Source: Sedimentitalea nanhaiensis DSM 24252 (GTDB taxonomy: Bacteria > Pseudomonadota > Alphaproteobacteria > Rhodobacterales > Rhodobacteraceae). From it: a stretch of 34,914 nucleotides of DNA. Position numbers and translations under genes: made by a program. The notes beneath the pieces were generated by a model that saw nothing but the letters and a program-made list of their open reading frames with translations, had not been told where the DNA came from and made no database searches. Of the stretch, positions 16,263 to 22,210 are shown piece by piece (position 1 is the first letter of the stretch; the number at the start of each line of letters is the position of its first letter). The DNA lies in contig NZ_AXBG01000002.1 in NCBI RefSeq assembly GCF_000473225.1, forward strand, positions 1-34,914, read 5' to 3'.

Positions 16263-17177
16263 ATGACCCTGTTTACTGGCCTGTCGGCGTTCCCCCTCAC
16301 GCCCACCGATGATGAGGGGCAGCCGAAGCCTGAGCTACTGCAACACTTCCTCGAGCAGATCGTGACAGCTGGGGCGGACTCCATCGGACTGCTCGGCAGC
16401 ACCGGCGGATACGCCTACCTGACGCCGGAGGCGCGCAAGCGCACGCTGCGGGCCGCCGTGGAGTGTGCGGCGGGACGGACGCCGCTCATCGTCGGTGTCG
16501 GTGCCCTCACAACCGATCTCGCCGAGGACCTCGCGCGCGACGCCAGGGAGGCCGGTGCAGACGGCCTGCTTCTCGCGCCCATGTCCTACCAACCGCTGAC
16601 CGACGAGGAGGTGTTCCGCCATTTCGAGGCCGTCGCTGCGGCCGGCGGACTCCCCCTGTGCATTTACAACAACCCGGGCACCACGAAATTCACCTTCAGC
16701 CCGGACCTGATCGCGCGACTGGCCGAGCTTCCGAACGTGATCGCGGTGAAAATGCCTCTGGCTGCGGACGGCGACTATGCAGGCGAGATGCGGCGCCTGC
16801 GGGCCATGACGCCGGAGGACTTCGCCATCGGCTACAGCGGTGACTGGGGCGCGAAGCACGCGCTGCTCGCTGGTGGCGCCTGCTGGTATAGCGTGGTGGC
16901 CGGTCTCCTGCCGGAACCCGCACTCGCGCTAACCCGTGCGGCCCAGGCGGGGAATGCGGCCGAAGCCGAGCGTATCGACCACGCCTTCGCTCCCCTCTGG
17001 GCGCTCTTCCGGGAGTTCGGCAGCTTCCGGGTGATGTTCGCTATCGCGGAGAGCCTTGGATTTGGACCTATAACGCCGCCGCGCCCGATCTTGGCACTTG
17101 AGCCAGCATACCGCGAAAGGGTCGAGTTGGCGCTGCGTCCGCTGTTGGACAAAAACCTATGGTCACAACGGGTGTGA
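16263..17177 (+). CDS. Dihydrodipicolinate synthase / N-acetylneuraminate lyase family protein
   Basis: A 304-residue TIM-barrel class I aldolase of the DapA/NanA family. The Schiff-base lysine is K163 (NVIAVKMPL), the catalytic tyrosine is Y135 in YNNPGTTKF, and the substrate-carboxylate loop is GSTGGY (S46, T47) in place of the GTTGE of true DapA. The changed loop and the YNNPG form argue against standard dihydrodipicolinate synthase; an aldolase or dehydratase for another 2-keto acid is likely. AAGGAG sits 9 bases before ATG 16263. It follows the amino-acid exporters, which suggests a role in amino-acid or keto-acid turnover, but the substrate is unknown. Confidence 0.85.
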   Translation: MTLFTGLSAFPLTPTDDEGQPKPELLQHFLEQIVTAGADSIGLLGSTGGYAYLTPEARKRTLRAAVECAAGRTPLIVGVGALTTDLAEDLARDAREAGADGLLLAPMSYQPLTDEEVFRHFEAVAAAGGLPLCIYNNPGTTKFTFSPDLIARLAELPNVIAVKMPLAADGDYAGEMRRLRAMTPEDFAIGYSGDWGAKHALLAGGACWYSVVAGLLPEPALALTRAAQAGNAAEAERIDHAFAPLWALFREFGSFRVMFAIAESLGFGPITPPRPILALEPAYRERVELALRPLLDKNLWSQRV

Positions 17178-17179
17178 CA

Positions 17180-17233
17180 AATACGGTCGTTATTGCCGAT
17201 GACAGAAAGGGTTGAGTTTTGGCGCATCCTGCG
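17180..17233. repeat. Intergenic repeat copy R4 (convergent junction)
   Basis: ATACGGTCGTTATTGCCGAT and GGGTTGAGTTTTGGCGCATC match R1 in the same order and spacing. It starts 3 bp after the stop of the DapA-family gene. A tail with TTTTTGCAGTTCACTGCA (17259-17276) resembles the R2 tail. It separates two convergent genes. Confidence 0.7.
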
Positions 17234-17313
17234 CTGCGGAGAAGGTCTGGAGTGAGCCCTTTTTGCAGTTCACTGCACATAGCGCGAAGGGCCGCAGTCC
17301 ATCTTGGTTCACT

Positions 17314-17793
17314 TCACGGCGATTCTGCATCGGACAACTCAGTCTCAGACCGTTTCGCCCGCATGTCCGCAAGCATTTGAACGCGCGGTTCATGCCGCTT
17401 GCGATACAGAAACCGTGCCCAGAGCGCGAAGGCCCATGACATCCAGCCCGCGTCGATTTCAATGACGTCGCGCAGCCTGGATCCTGACTGCTGCGGTTCC
17501 ACGGTCAGAGTGTGACGCCACGATTTGACGCCTGCGCCCTTTTCAGAAGACCGCAAAATCATTGCTTCGTCGTCGCATTCCAGGACTTCCATGAAATACG
17601 GCTGAGGCGGTAACTTCCCGAACAGCGACACCTGCACGGTAATTCTCTGGCCTTGGTATACGCGACCGCTCGGCAACCCTTCGAAGCTGACAACCCCATC
17701 CATGATTTCCCTGAGTGCATCGAGGTCCGTTGCCAGCGCCCAGACCTCCTTCGCCGGTGAGGCGTATTCATGTTCGAGGATGACAGTCTTCAC
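17314..17793 (-). CDS. SRPBCC (START-like) family protein
   Basis: A 159-residue protein of the SRPBCC fold: N-terminal strand MKTVILEHEYASPAKEVWALATDLDALREIM, then ITVQVSLFGKLPPQPYFMEVLECDD and the C-terminal helix beginning near AGWMSWAFALWARFLYRKRHE. The fold makes a deep hydrophobic ligand pocket; the ligand is unknown. The start is GTG (17793-17791) with AGGAG 5 bases upstream; no ATG in a good position is available. Convergent with the DapA-family gene across repeat R4. Confidence 0.8.
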   Translation of the reverse strand: MKTVILEHEYASPAKEVWALATDLDALREIMDGVVSFEGLPSGRVYQGQRITVQVSLFGKLPPQPYFMEVLECDDEAMILRSSEKGAGVKSWRHTLTVEPQQSGSRLRDVIEIDAGWMSWAFALWARFLYRKRHEPRVQMLADMRAKRSETELSDAESP

Positions 17794-18136
17794 AGTCGCT
17801 CCTGTGGTTCAAAAAGCTATCCCTGCTTGATTGACCTAAACCAAACATCTGCGCAACCGCAGCGAAAGCCAGCTCTGTCCCGCACACCGGACACAAACCC
17901 AGTGGCAGAACCTGCACGCCAAAGACGGCCGTTTTTGGCCGCTCTCCCTGCCCCACATCAGATCAGTCACTTAGGTTAGGCAAAAACCCCCGGCAAAACC
18001 AATCTAGTTTTGACAGGTTTTTGCCCGTAGTGTTGCGGAATTGGGCAGAGACCGGTGTGCGGGACAAGGCGGGCGCACGCTGCATTCGTTCAAATGACTG
18101 TTTTTTGTTTCTGGGTGAGTGGAAATGGTCAGTTTC
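17794..18136. repeat. Non-coding gap with repeat relics and a 15-bp inverted repeat
   Basis: No gene is seen. GCAGCGAAAGCC...ACACCGGACACAAAC and TGCACGCCAAAGACGG (17859-17927) match the first part of R2. TGTCCCGCACACCGG at 17876-17890 recurs in perfect inverted orientation at 18052-18066. Between them lie CCGGCAAAACCAATCTAGTTTTG and TTTTTGCCCGTAG, also related to the repeat core. Confidence 0.6.
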
Positions 18137-18469
18137 TCATTTTGCTGGCAGTGTGGCGACGAACTTGCGTCCGCGCGTGATCCACCGCTTCAACTCATCC
18201 TCGGTCTCAATGCCTGGCGGATCGACCAGAACAAACCCACGCGGCCTGCGCCCGCCGGACATCTTCATCGGTCGCACATGATCTTGCCCCAGGGCCGCCT
18301 CATAGCCGTCGCGCCCAACCCTGACCATGAGCGCGTCCCCGGTTGCACCGCAGCACATATTGCCTCCAACCATGAAGCAAATCGCGCCCATCATCTTCTG
18401 TTCCCGCAGATCGCCCACATCCGACAAGGCACTTCGGACGCGGGAGGCAAGGGCTTCATCATAGGCCAT
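18137..18469 (-). CDS. TfoX/Sxy N-terminal domain protein
   Basis: A 110-residue protein made only of the TfoX N-terminal domain: MAYDEALASRVRSALSDVG, then the signature QKMMGAICFMVGGNMCCGATGDALMVRVG, and KMSGGRRPRGFVLVDPPGI. In gammaproteobacteria TfoX/Sxy is a competence regulator, but stand-alone N-terminal-domain proteins like this are widespread and uncharacterised, so no competence role is claimed. It lies 8 bp after the AHSA1 gene on the same strand and is presumably co-transcribed with it under the HxlR regulator. Confidence 0.85.
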   Translation of the reverse strand: MAYDEALASRVRSALSDVGDLREQKMMGAICFMVGGNMCCGATGDALMVRVGRDGYEAALGQDHVRPMKMSGGRRPRGFVLVDPPGIETEDELKRWITRGRKFVATLPAK

Positions 18470-18477
18470 TGCGTGGT

Positions 18478-18960
18478 TCAGTCTCTCTCGGCCGAGACGA
18501 TTTCCCGCAACCGGACCAAGCTGGTTTCCCAGCCCGCGCGGGTCTTTTCGCGAACGTCCTCGTTCGGCAGACCAGCATGGCGCAGGGTCAGGCGCACGCC
18601 ATCCGCCTGCTGTTCAATATCATAGGTTAGCGTTGCGGGCTCGATGGGCGCGCCCACGGGCTTCCATGTGTGCGCGAGTCTGCGCGGCTCATCCACGACG
18701 GTGAACGCGCCTTCCAACTGATAGGGTTGGCCACCACCGACACCCGCCGCAGCCCATCGACCGCCCGTCCGGACGTCGCCGGTCCATTCCTGTGTGTTGA
18801 ACACGCCCGGCCGGACCCACCAGTTGCAGACTTCCTTTGTGGACAGCGCCCGGAACAGACGTTCCGGCGTGGTGTCGAAAACCGCCGAGGCTTCGACATC
18901 GCCCGTTGCCGGGTCTGTCGTGGCCGTAATCTTGTGGTTGAGGCTTGCTGTCTCAGTCAT
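18478..18960 (-). CDS. AHSA1/SRPBCC-domain protein
   Basis: A 160-residue protein with the AHSA1 (activator of Hsp90 ATPase homologue 1-like) START-type fold: ASAVFDTTPERLFRALSTKEVCNWWVRPG, GGRW, YQLEGAFTVVDEPRRLAHTWKP and ATLTYDIEQQADGVRLTLRHAGLP are typical positions. ATG 18960 has AAGGAGAT upstream; a longer in-frame start at 18981 has no site. Such genes often pair with an ArsR- or HxlR-type regulator, as here, and may bind hydrophobic ligands. Function unknown. Confidence 0.87.
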   Translation of the reverse strand: MTETASLNHKITATTDPATGDVEASAVFDTTPERLFRALSTKEVCNWWVRPGVFNTQEWTGDVRTGGRWAAAGVGGGQPYQLEGAFTVVDEPRRLAHTWKPVGAPIEPATLTYDIEQQADGVRLTLRHAGLPNEDVREKTRAGWETSLVRLREIVSAERD

Positions 18961-19004
18961 GAGTGATCTCCTTTTCACCATTGATTACAGGCTACATTGG
19001 GTAG

Positions 19005-19016
19005 TACGATTTCGTA
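19005..19016. promoter_or_regulatory. Candidate HxlR operator
   Basis: TACG-ATTT-CGTA is a short inverted repeat flanked by GTA and TAC in the 91-bp gap between the divergent AHSA1 and HxlR genes. GTAC/GTA-type half-sites of this kind are bound by HxlR winged helices. The position fits joint control of both genes, but the arms are short. Confidence 0.4.
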
Positions 19017-19051
19017 AATACGGACAAAAACGATAGCATGGAGATTCTTTC

Positions 19052-19471
19052 ATGGCACTGGATGACGACACCCGAAGGGGACCGGAAGTCTCCTTGCTGA
19101 CCGGCCTCGACATGAGCCACATCACGCTCTGTCCGGCTATCGCGTTCAATAAGATCGTGGGAGGCCGCTACAAGCTGCACATCCTGTGCGTCCTACATCG
19201 CGGCCCGCAGCGTTTCGGAGAGATCGGGCGGTCGCTGGTGAAGGGCGGTCTGGGCAAGCCAGTCACGCCGCGCATCCTCAGCCGCGAACTGAAGGGCATG
19301 ACCGAAATGGGACTATTGCACCGCAAAGAATATCCGGTAGTGCCGAAGAAGGTAGAGTATTCGCTCGCGCCACGTGGCAAAGCCTTGCTGCCGATCCTGT
19401 CGGAAATAGTCCGTTGGGGCGCGACTGGGGCGCACGAAGACATTCTGGAAATCTCGCAGACCGGACAGTAA
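19052..19471 (+). CDS. HxlR-family winged-helix regulator
   Basis: A 139-residue HxlR-type regulator: the family start HITLCPAIAFNKIVGGRYKLHILCVLHRGPQRFGEIGRSL, the recognition helix region TPRILSRELKGMTEMGLLHRKEYPVVPKKVEYSLAPRGKALLPIL. The cysteine before the P (LCPA) is a redox-sensing residue in some members. It is divergent from the AHSA1-TfoX pair and is likely its repressor. Confidence 0.9.
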   Translation: MALDDDTRRGPEVSLLTGLDMSHITLCPAIAFNKIVGGRYKLHILCVLHRGPQRFGEIGRSLVKGGLGKPVTPRILSRELKGMTEMGLLHRKEYPVVPKKVEYSLAPRGKALLPILSEIVRWGATGAHEDILEISQTGQ

Positions 19472-19528
19472 CTGCGCCGTAGAAATTTTGCAGCTTCGGG
19501 CTCACTGAGGGCATCTTCTGCGCTGCGA

Positions 19529-19564
19529 CGATCTGGACAAAACCCCACCTTTCTGACCAGATCG
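19529..19564. promoter_or_regulatory. Inverted repeat before the resolvase, candidate res/operator site
   Basis: CGATCTGG (19529-19536) and CCAGATCG (19557-19564) form perfect 8-bp arms 20 bp apart, just 5 bp before the resolvase ATG. Serine resolvases bind sites of about this length upstream of their own gene and use them for both recombination and autoregulation. Only one such pair is seen. Confidence 0.4.
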
Positions 19565-19568
19565 CGGC

Positions 19569-20108
19569 ATGATTATCGGATATGCCCGCGTCAGCACTGA
19601 CGACCAGAACCTCGATGCCCAGACCGACGCGCTGGCGGCGGCCGGAGCTGGCAGGGTTTTCGCGGACAGGATCAGCGGATCGAAGCGCGAACGGCCCCAG
19701 CTGAACAAGATGCTCGATCAGCTCCGCGACGGCGACGTGGTGACCGTCACCAAATACGACCGCTTGGCCCGGTCCCTGAAAGACCTTTTGGAGATCGTGG
19801 AAACCATCGGCGAGCGCGGTGCCGGCTTCCGGTCGCTGGCCGAGGACATCGACACAACGACGCCGGCCGGCCGTCTAGTGTTTCACGTCTTCGCGTCCAT
19901 CGCGCAGTTCGAGCGGGAGCGAATTTCCGAGCGGACCAGAGAAGGCCTGGCCTCCGCGCGCAAACGCGGTCGGATCGGGGGCAGGCCCCCTGCCCTATCG
20001 CCCGCTCAGAAGGACGAGGTGCGCCGCATGAGGGACGAGGAACACCGTTCAGTGCCCGAGATCGCGCGCCTGTTTAAGGTCAGCGAGAGAACAGTGCGGC
20101 GGGCTTAG
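19569..20108 (+). CDS. Serine recombinase (resolvase/invertase family)
   Basis: A 179-residue small serine recombinase. The nucleophile is S9 in MIIGYARVSTDDQ; other signatures are DRISGSKRERPQL, VTKYDRLARSLKDLL and FHVFASIAQFERERISERTREGL; the C-terminal HTH is SVPEIARLFKVSERTVRRA. Such enzymes resolve plasmid multimers or Tn3-type cointegrates. No transposase of that class is beside it, so a plasmid-maintenance role, or a relic of the transposon that brought the defence block, is likely. It is convergent with the TIR gene: its TAG is 2 bp from that gene's end. Confidence 0.92.
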   Translation: MIIGYARVSTDDQNLDAQTDALAAAGAGRVFADRISGSKRERPQLNKMLDQLRDGDVVTVTKYDRLARSLKDLLEIVETIGERGAGFRSLAEDIDTTTPAGRLVFHVFASIAQFERERISERTREGLASARKRGRIGGRPPALSPAQKDEVRRMRDEEHRSVPEIARLFKVSERTVRRA

Positions 20109-20110
20109 AG

Positions 20111-20599
20111 CTACCGGATCGCAGCTCTGAGCTGTTTGTGGAAGTCCAGAGCCTCGGATTTCCTGACCTGCATTCGACGGTCTTCCGTCAGAACATCACG
20201 CATCCGGCGGTTCAGAGCTACTTCTGTCTGTTTGGAATACTCACAATAAAGATCAATGTGACGATCCGTATGGAGCGCAGGCCATTTTTCGAGATAGCTG
20301 GGCAGAGAAACGTGAGTTTCGGAGTAGCTGGCCATGCGGAAACCCTTTTCCGATCCGACCCCGATTTCCCACGGCACCCACCATGAATCTTTTGTCTGCG
20401 AGGACACCACAGCGATCAGTTGCTGACACTGCCCCATGCGAGACAGAAGAAGATCAGCGAGATCGGGCCCATCCTTCACCAGTGCATCGTCAATGGTATC
20501 GAGATAGGTTTCCAGCCCATTGACGCGGACTCGCCGGGCAACCTTCTCAGCCAAAGCGGCATCAGTGTTCTTGTGAGATATAAATACCTTGCTCGGCAT
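20111..20599 (-). CDS. TIR-domain protein of the defence operon (second TIR)
   Basis: A 162-residue TIR protein. Box 1 is KVFISHKNTDAALAEKVARRV, followed by GLETYLD; the predicted catalytic glutamate is E78 in SWWVPWEIGVG, as in NAD-cleaving TIR_2 domains. The last ~60 residues are a separate helical tail (LNRRMRDVLTEDRRMQVRK). TIR enzymes of this type cleave NAD+ and may make cyclic ADP-ribose signals. AGGAG precedes the ATG at 20599. It is the third gene of the TIR-caspase-TIR operon, 9 bp after the caspase gene. It is clearly of a different subfamily from the first TIR of the operon. Confidence 0.88.
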   Translation of the reverse strand: MPSKVFISHKNTDAALAEKVARRVRVNGLETYLDTIDDALVKDGPDLADLLLSRMGQCQQLIAVVSSQTKDSWWVPWEIGVGSEKGFRMASYSETHVSLPSYLEKWPALHTDRHIDLYCEYSKQTEVALNRRMRDVLTEDRRMQVRKSEALDFHKQLRAAIR

Positions 20600-20608
20600 G
20601 ACCGCTCC

Positions 20609-21604
20609 TCAGATCTTCTTCTTTTCGGCCAGTCGCCGATAGTGCGCGCCGGTTGCCGTAAGGCGGCAACCGCCCGAAAATACAGCTGTGTGCCACATGT
20701 ATTCATGATCAGTCGGAGTGATCAGGCCATGCTGGTGACATTTCTGAAGCTCACGGTAGATGCGAACATTGTCTTCATCGACCGGAATGCCTTTCAGGCG
20801 CTCGGCTTCCTCGCCACGATCCGGTTCGAAAGAAGGATCGAGTTTGAGCACATGTGATGCGGTCGGGAAATACTTTGGCAGACGCCGCAGAATTTCCTTC
20901 GGCACTTTCGGGCTGACCTCACGCAGGCTGATGAAGCTCTGGACATTCGCCTTGTAGATCGGACGCTGTTCCCAGGCCCCGAGTGTCTGATCGACATGCG
21001 CGTAGAGCGACGCAGGCGTGACACGCCCGATCACATCGCTGGCAGCGCCTCCCAGGCCGTCAATCATGATATCCGTGAATTTTCCGTGTCCGTTCGTCTC
21101 CGCTGCAAAGCCTTTGCGGTGACAGGCAGTCAGGATGGTGACGCCGTTGCCGATATGCGAAACGGCTCCACTGTCCCCCAATCCGGAAACCTCTCCGGCG
21201 AACCCTGACTGGCAGCTATCCAGAAGTATCACTGTCGATTTGATCCGAGGATGTGCCTTGTTGGCCTGCTGAAGTACGCCGCTGAGGCTGACGCCCCAGT
21301 TCGGATTTCTACCATCCTGGGTGACGAGATACCCGTTGTTGGTTTCCTCATCCATGATCCCGTGCCCGGCAAAATACAGGACGACAGTGTCCGCATCGCC
21401 AGTGAACAGCTCACCGATAGCCTCGTGCAGTTCTGCGCTCGTAACCGGGCCTTCGGAGCTGATGATGCGCCGTACGTCAAAGTTCGGAGAACCGTCGCCG
21501 TTGGCTTCCAGAAGCGCAGCGAGTTCCACCGCATCGTTCACACAGCCGTTCAACTCGTTGGGCGGATCATAGTCGTCAATGCCGACGATCAGAGCTTTTT
21601 TCAT
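20609..21604 (-). CDS. Caspase-like (peptidase C14) protease
   Basis: A 331-residue protein whose first ~230 residues are a caspase fold: MKKALIVGIDDYDPPNELNGCVNDA, the catalytic histidine H81 in VVLYFAGHGIMD and the catalytic cysteine C131 in VILLDSCQSGF. Residues ~240-331 form an extra domain with no family I recognise; in signal-activated prokaryotic caspases this region holds the ligand-sensing part. Flanked within 10 bp on each side by TIR genes on the same strand, so one operon. I infer that a nucleotide product of the TIRs activates this protease during phage infection, with cleavage of host proteins as outcome, as in Thoeris variants with caspase effectors. CTAGGAG precedes the ATG. 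Confidence 0.9.
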   Translation of the reverse strand: MKKALIVGIDDYDPPNELNGCVNDAVELAALLEANGDGSPNFDVRRIISSEGPVTSAELHEAIGELFTGDADTVVLYFAGHGIMDEETNNGYLVTQDGRNPNWGVSLSGVLQQANKAHPRIKSTVILLDSCQSGFAGEVSGLGDSGAVSHIGNGVTILTACHRKGFAAETNGHGKFTDIMIDGLGGAASDVIGRVTPASLYAHVDQTLGAWEQRPIYKANVQSFISLREVSPKVPKEILRRLPKYFPTASHVLKLDPSFEPDRGEEAERLKGIPVDEDNVRIYRELQKCHQHGLITPTDHEYMWHTAVFSGGCRLTATGAHYRRLAEKKKI

Positions 21605-21614
21605 GGTAATTCTC

Positions 21615-22001
21615 CTAGCCCAACCGGTTCAGGAAGCTGACGACATTATCTTCCGTCCAGAGATTCACCCGTCGCCCGCTGATCACGGACGGCAAGGTGC
21701 TCAGCTTTCGCTCAGGTGCGCTGTAACCATGGATGAGCATCAGGGGGATGTTCTCTTCAATCGCGCACTTCAGCTCCCAGAGCTGGCCGTCTGCTTTGGG
21801 CGTGTTCGATGTCACGATGCCGATCATGCCCCTGCAAGTTTTGATCCGCTGACGGCAGTTGGTTTTCCAGCTGGAGGACCACGGCTCCTTGACCGAGTAG
21901 TCCGTGAAGTCGATCAGGGTGCGCGCGTTCCGCTTCTGCCCGACGAGAAAATCCCTCAAACTTCGATCTTCCATCGCAAAGCTGATAAATACGCGCGCCA
22001 T
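21615..22001 (-). CDS. ThsB-type TIR-like protein (first gene of the defence operon)
   Basis: A 128-residue TIR-like protein of the ThsB/DUF1863 (MTH538) type: MARVFISFAMEDRSLRDFL, IDFTDYSVKEPWSSSWKTNCRQRIKTCRGMIGIVTSNT, then ADGQLWELKCAIEENIPLMLIHGYS. E76 (LWELKCA) is the predicted catalytic residue for NAD+ processing. The frame opens at 22049, but ATG 22001 with GAAGGAATTGAT upstream gives the family start. It leads the operon TIR-caspase-TIR and is transcribed from the 209-bp region shared with the divergent methyltransferase. In Thoeris systems ThsB-type proteins sense phage and make the cyclic ADP-ribose isomer that activates the effector. Confidence 0.88.
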   Translation of the reverse strand: MARVFISFAMEDRSLRDFLVGQKRNARTLIDFTDYSVKEPWSSSWKTNCRQRIKTCRGMIGIVTSNTPKADGQLWELKCAIEENIPLMLIHGYSAPERKLSTLPSVISGRRVNLWTEDNVVSFLNRLG

Positions 22002-22210
22002 ATCAATTCCTTCTACATTCTGCGTCAGATTCGTTCGCTCCCACGACATGTATCATGGTGGGCACAAGCACAAAAGTAGAACATTTATGCCGTCTTTGGT
22101 AATCGCATGTTAGGACAAAAAGTGAACAAGTAGCAGAAACAGGGTTCCCAAAGCCACTGGGACGGATTATGACATGTTGTCAATAACCAACACAGAGCAG
22201 GGGCAGGCAC
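22002..22210. promoter_or_regulatory. Shared divergent promoter region of the two defence operons
   Basis: This 209-bp gap feeds the TIR-caspase-TIR operon on one side and the methyltransferase operon on the other. It is more AT-rich than its surroundings, with TTGTCAATAACC just before the methyltransferase ATG and ACATGT-type half-sites (ACATGTATCATGG; GACATGTTGTC at 22171-22181, a perfect GACA-TGT-TGTC inverted repeat). I cannot assign boxes firmly. Confidence 0.4.

Noticed and set aside
18137-18469. Competence regulator tfoX
   Set aside because: Only the N-terminal domain is present and no competence genes are nearby, so the regulatory name is not justified.
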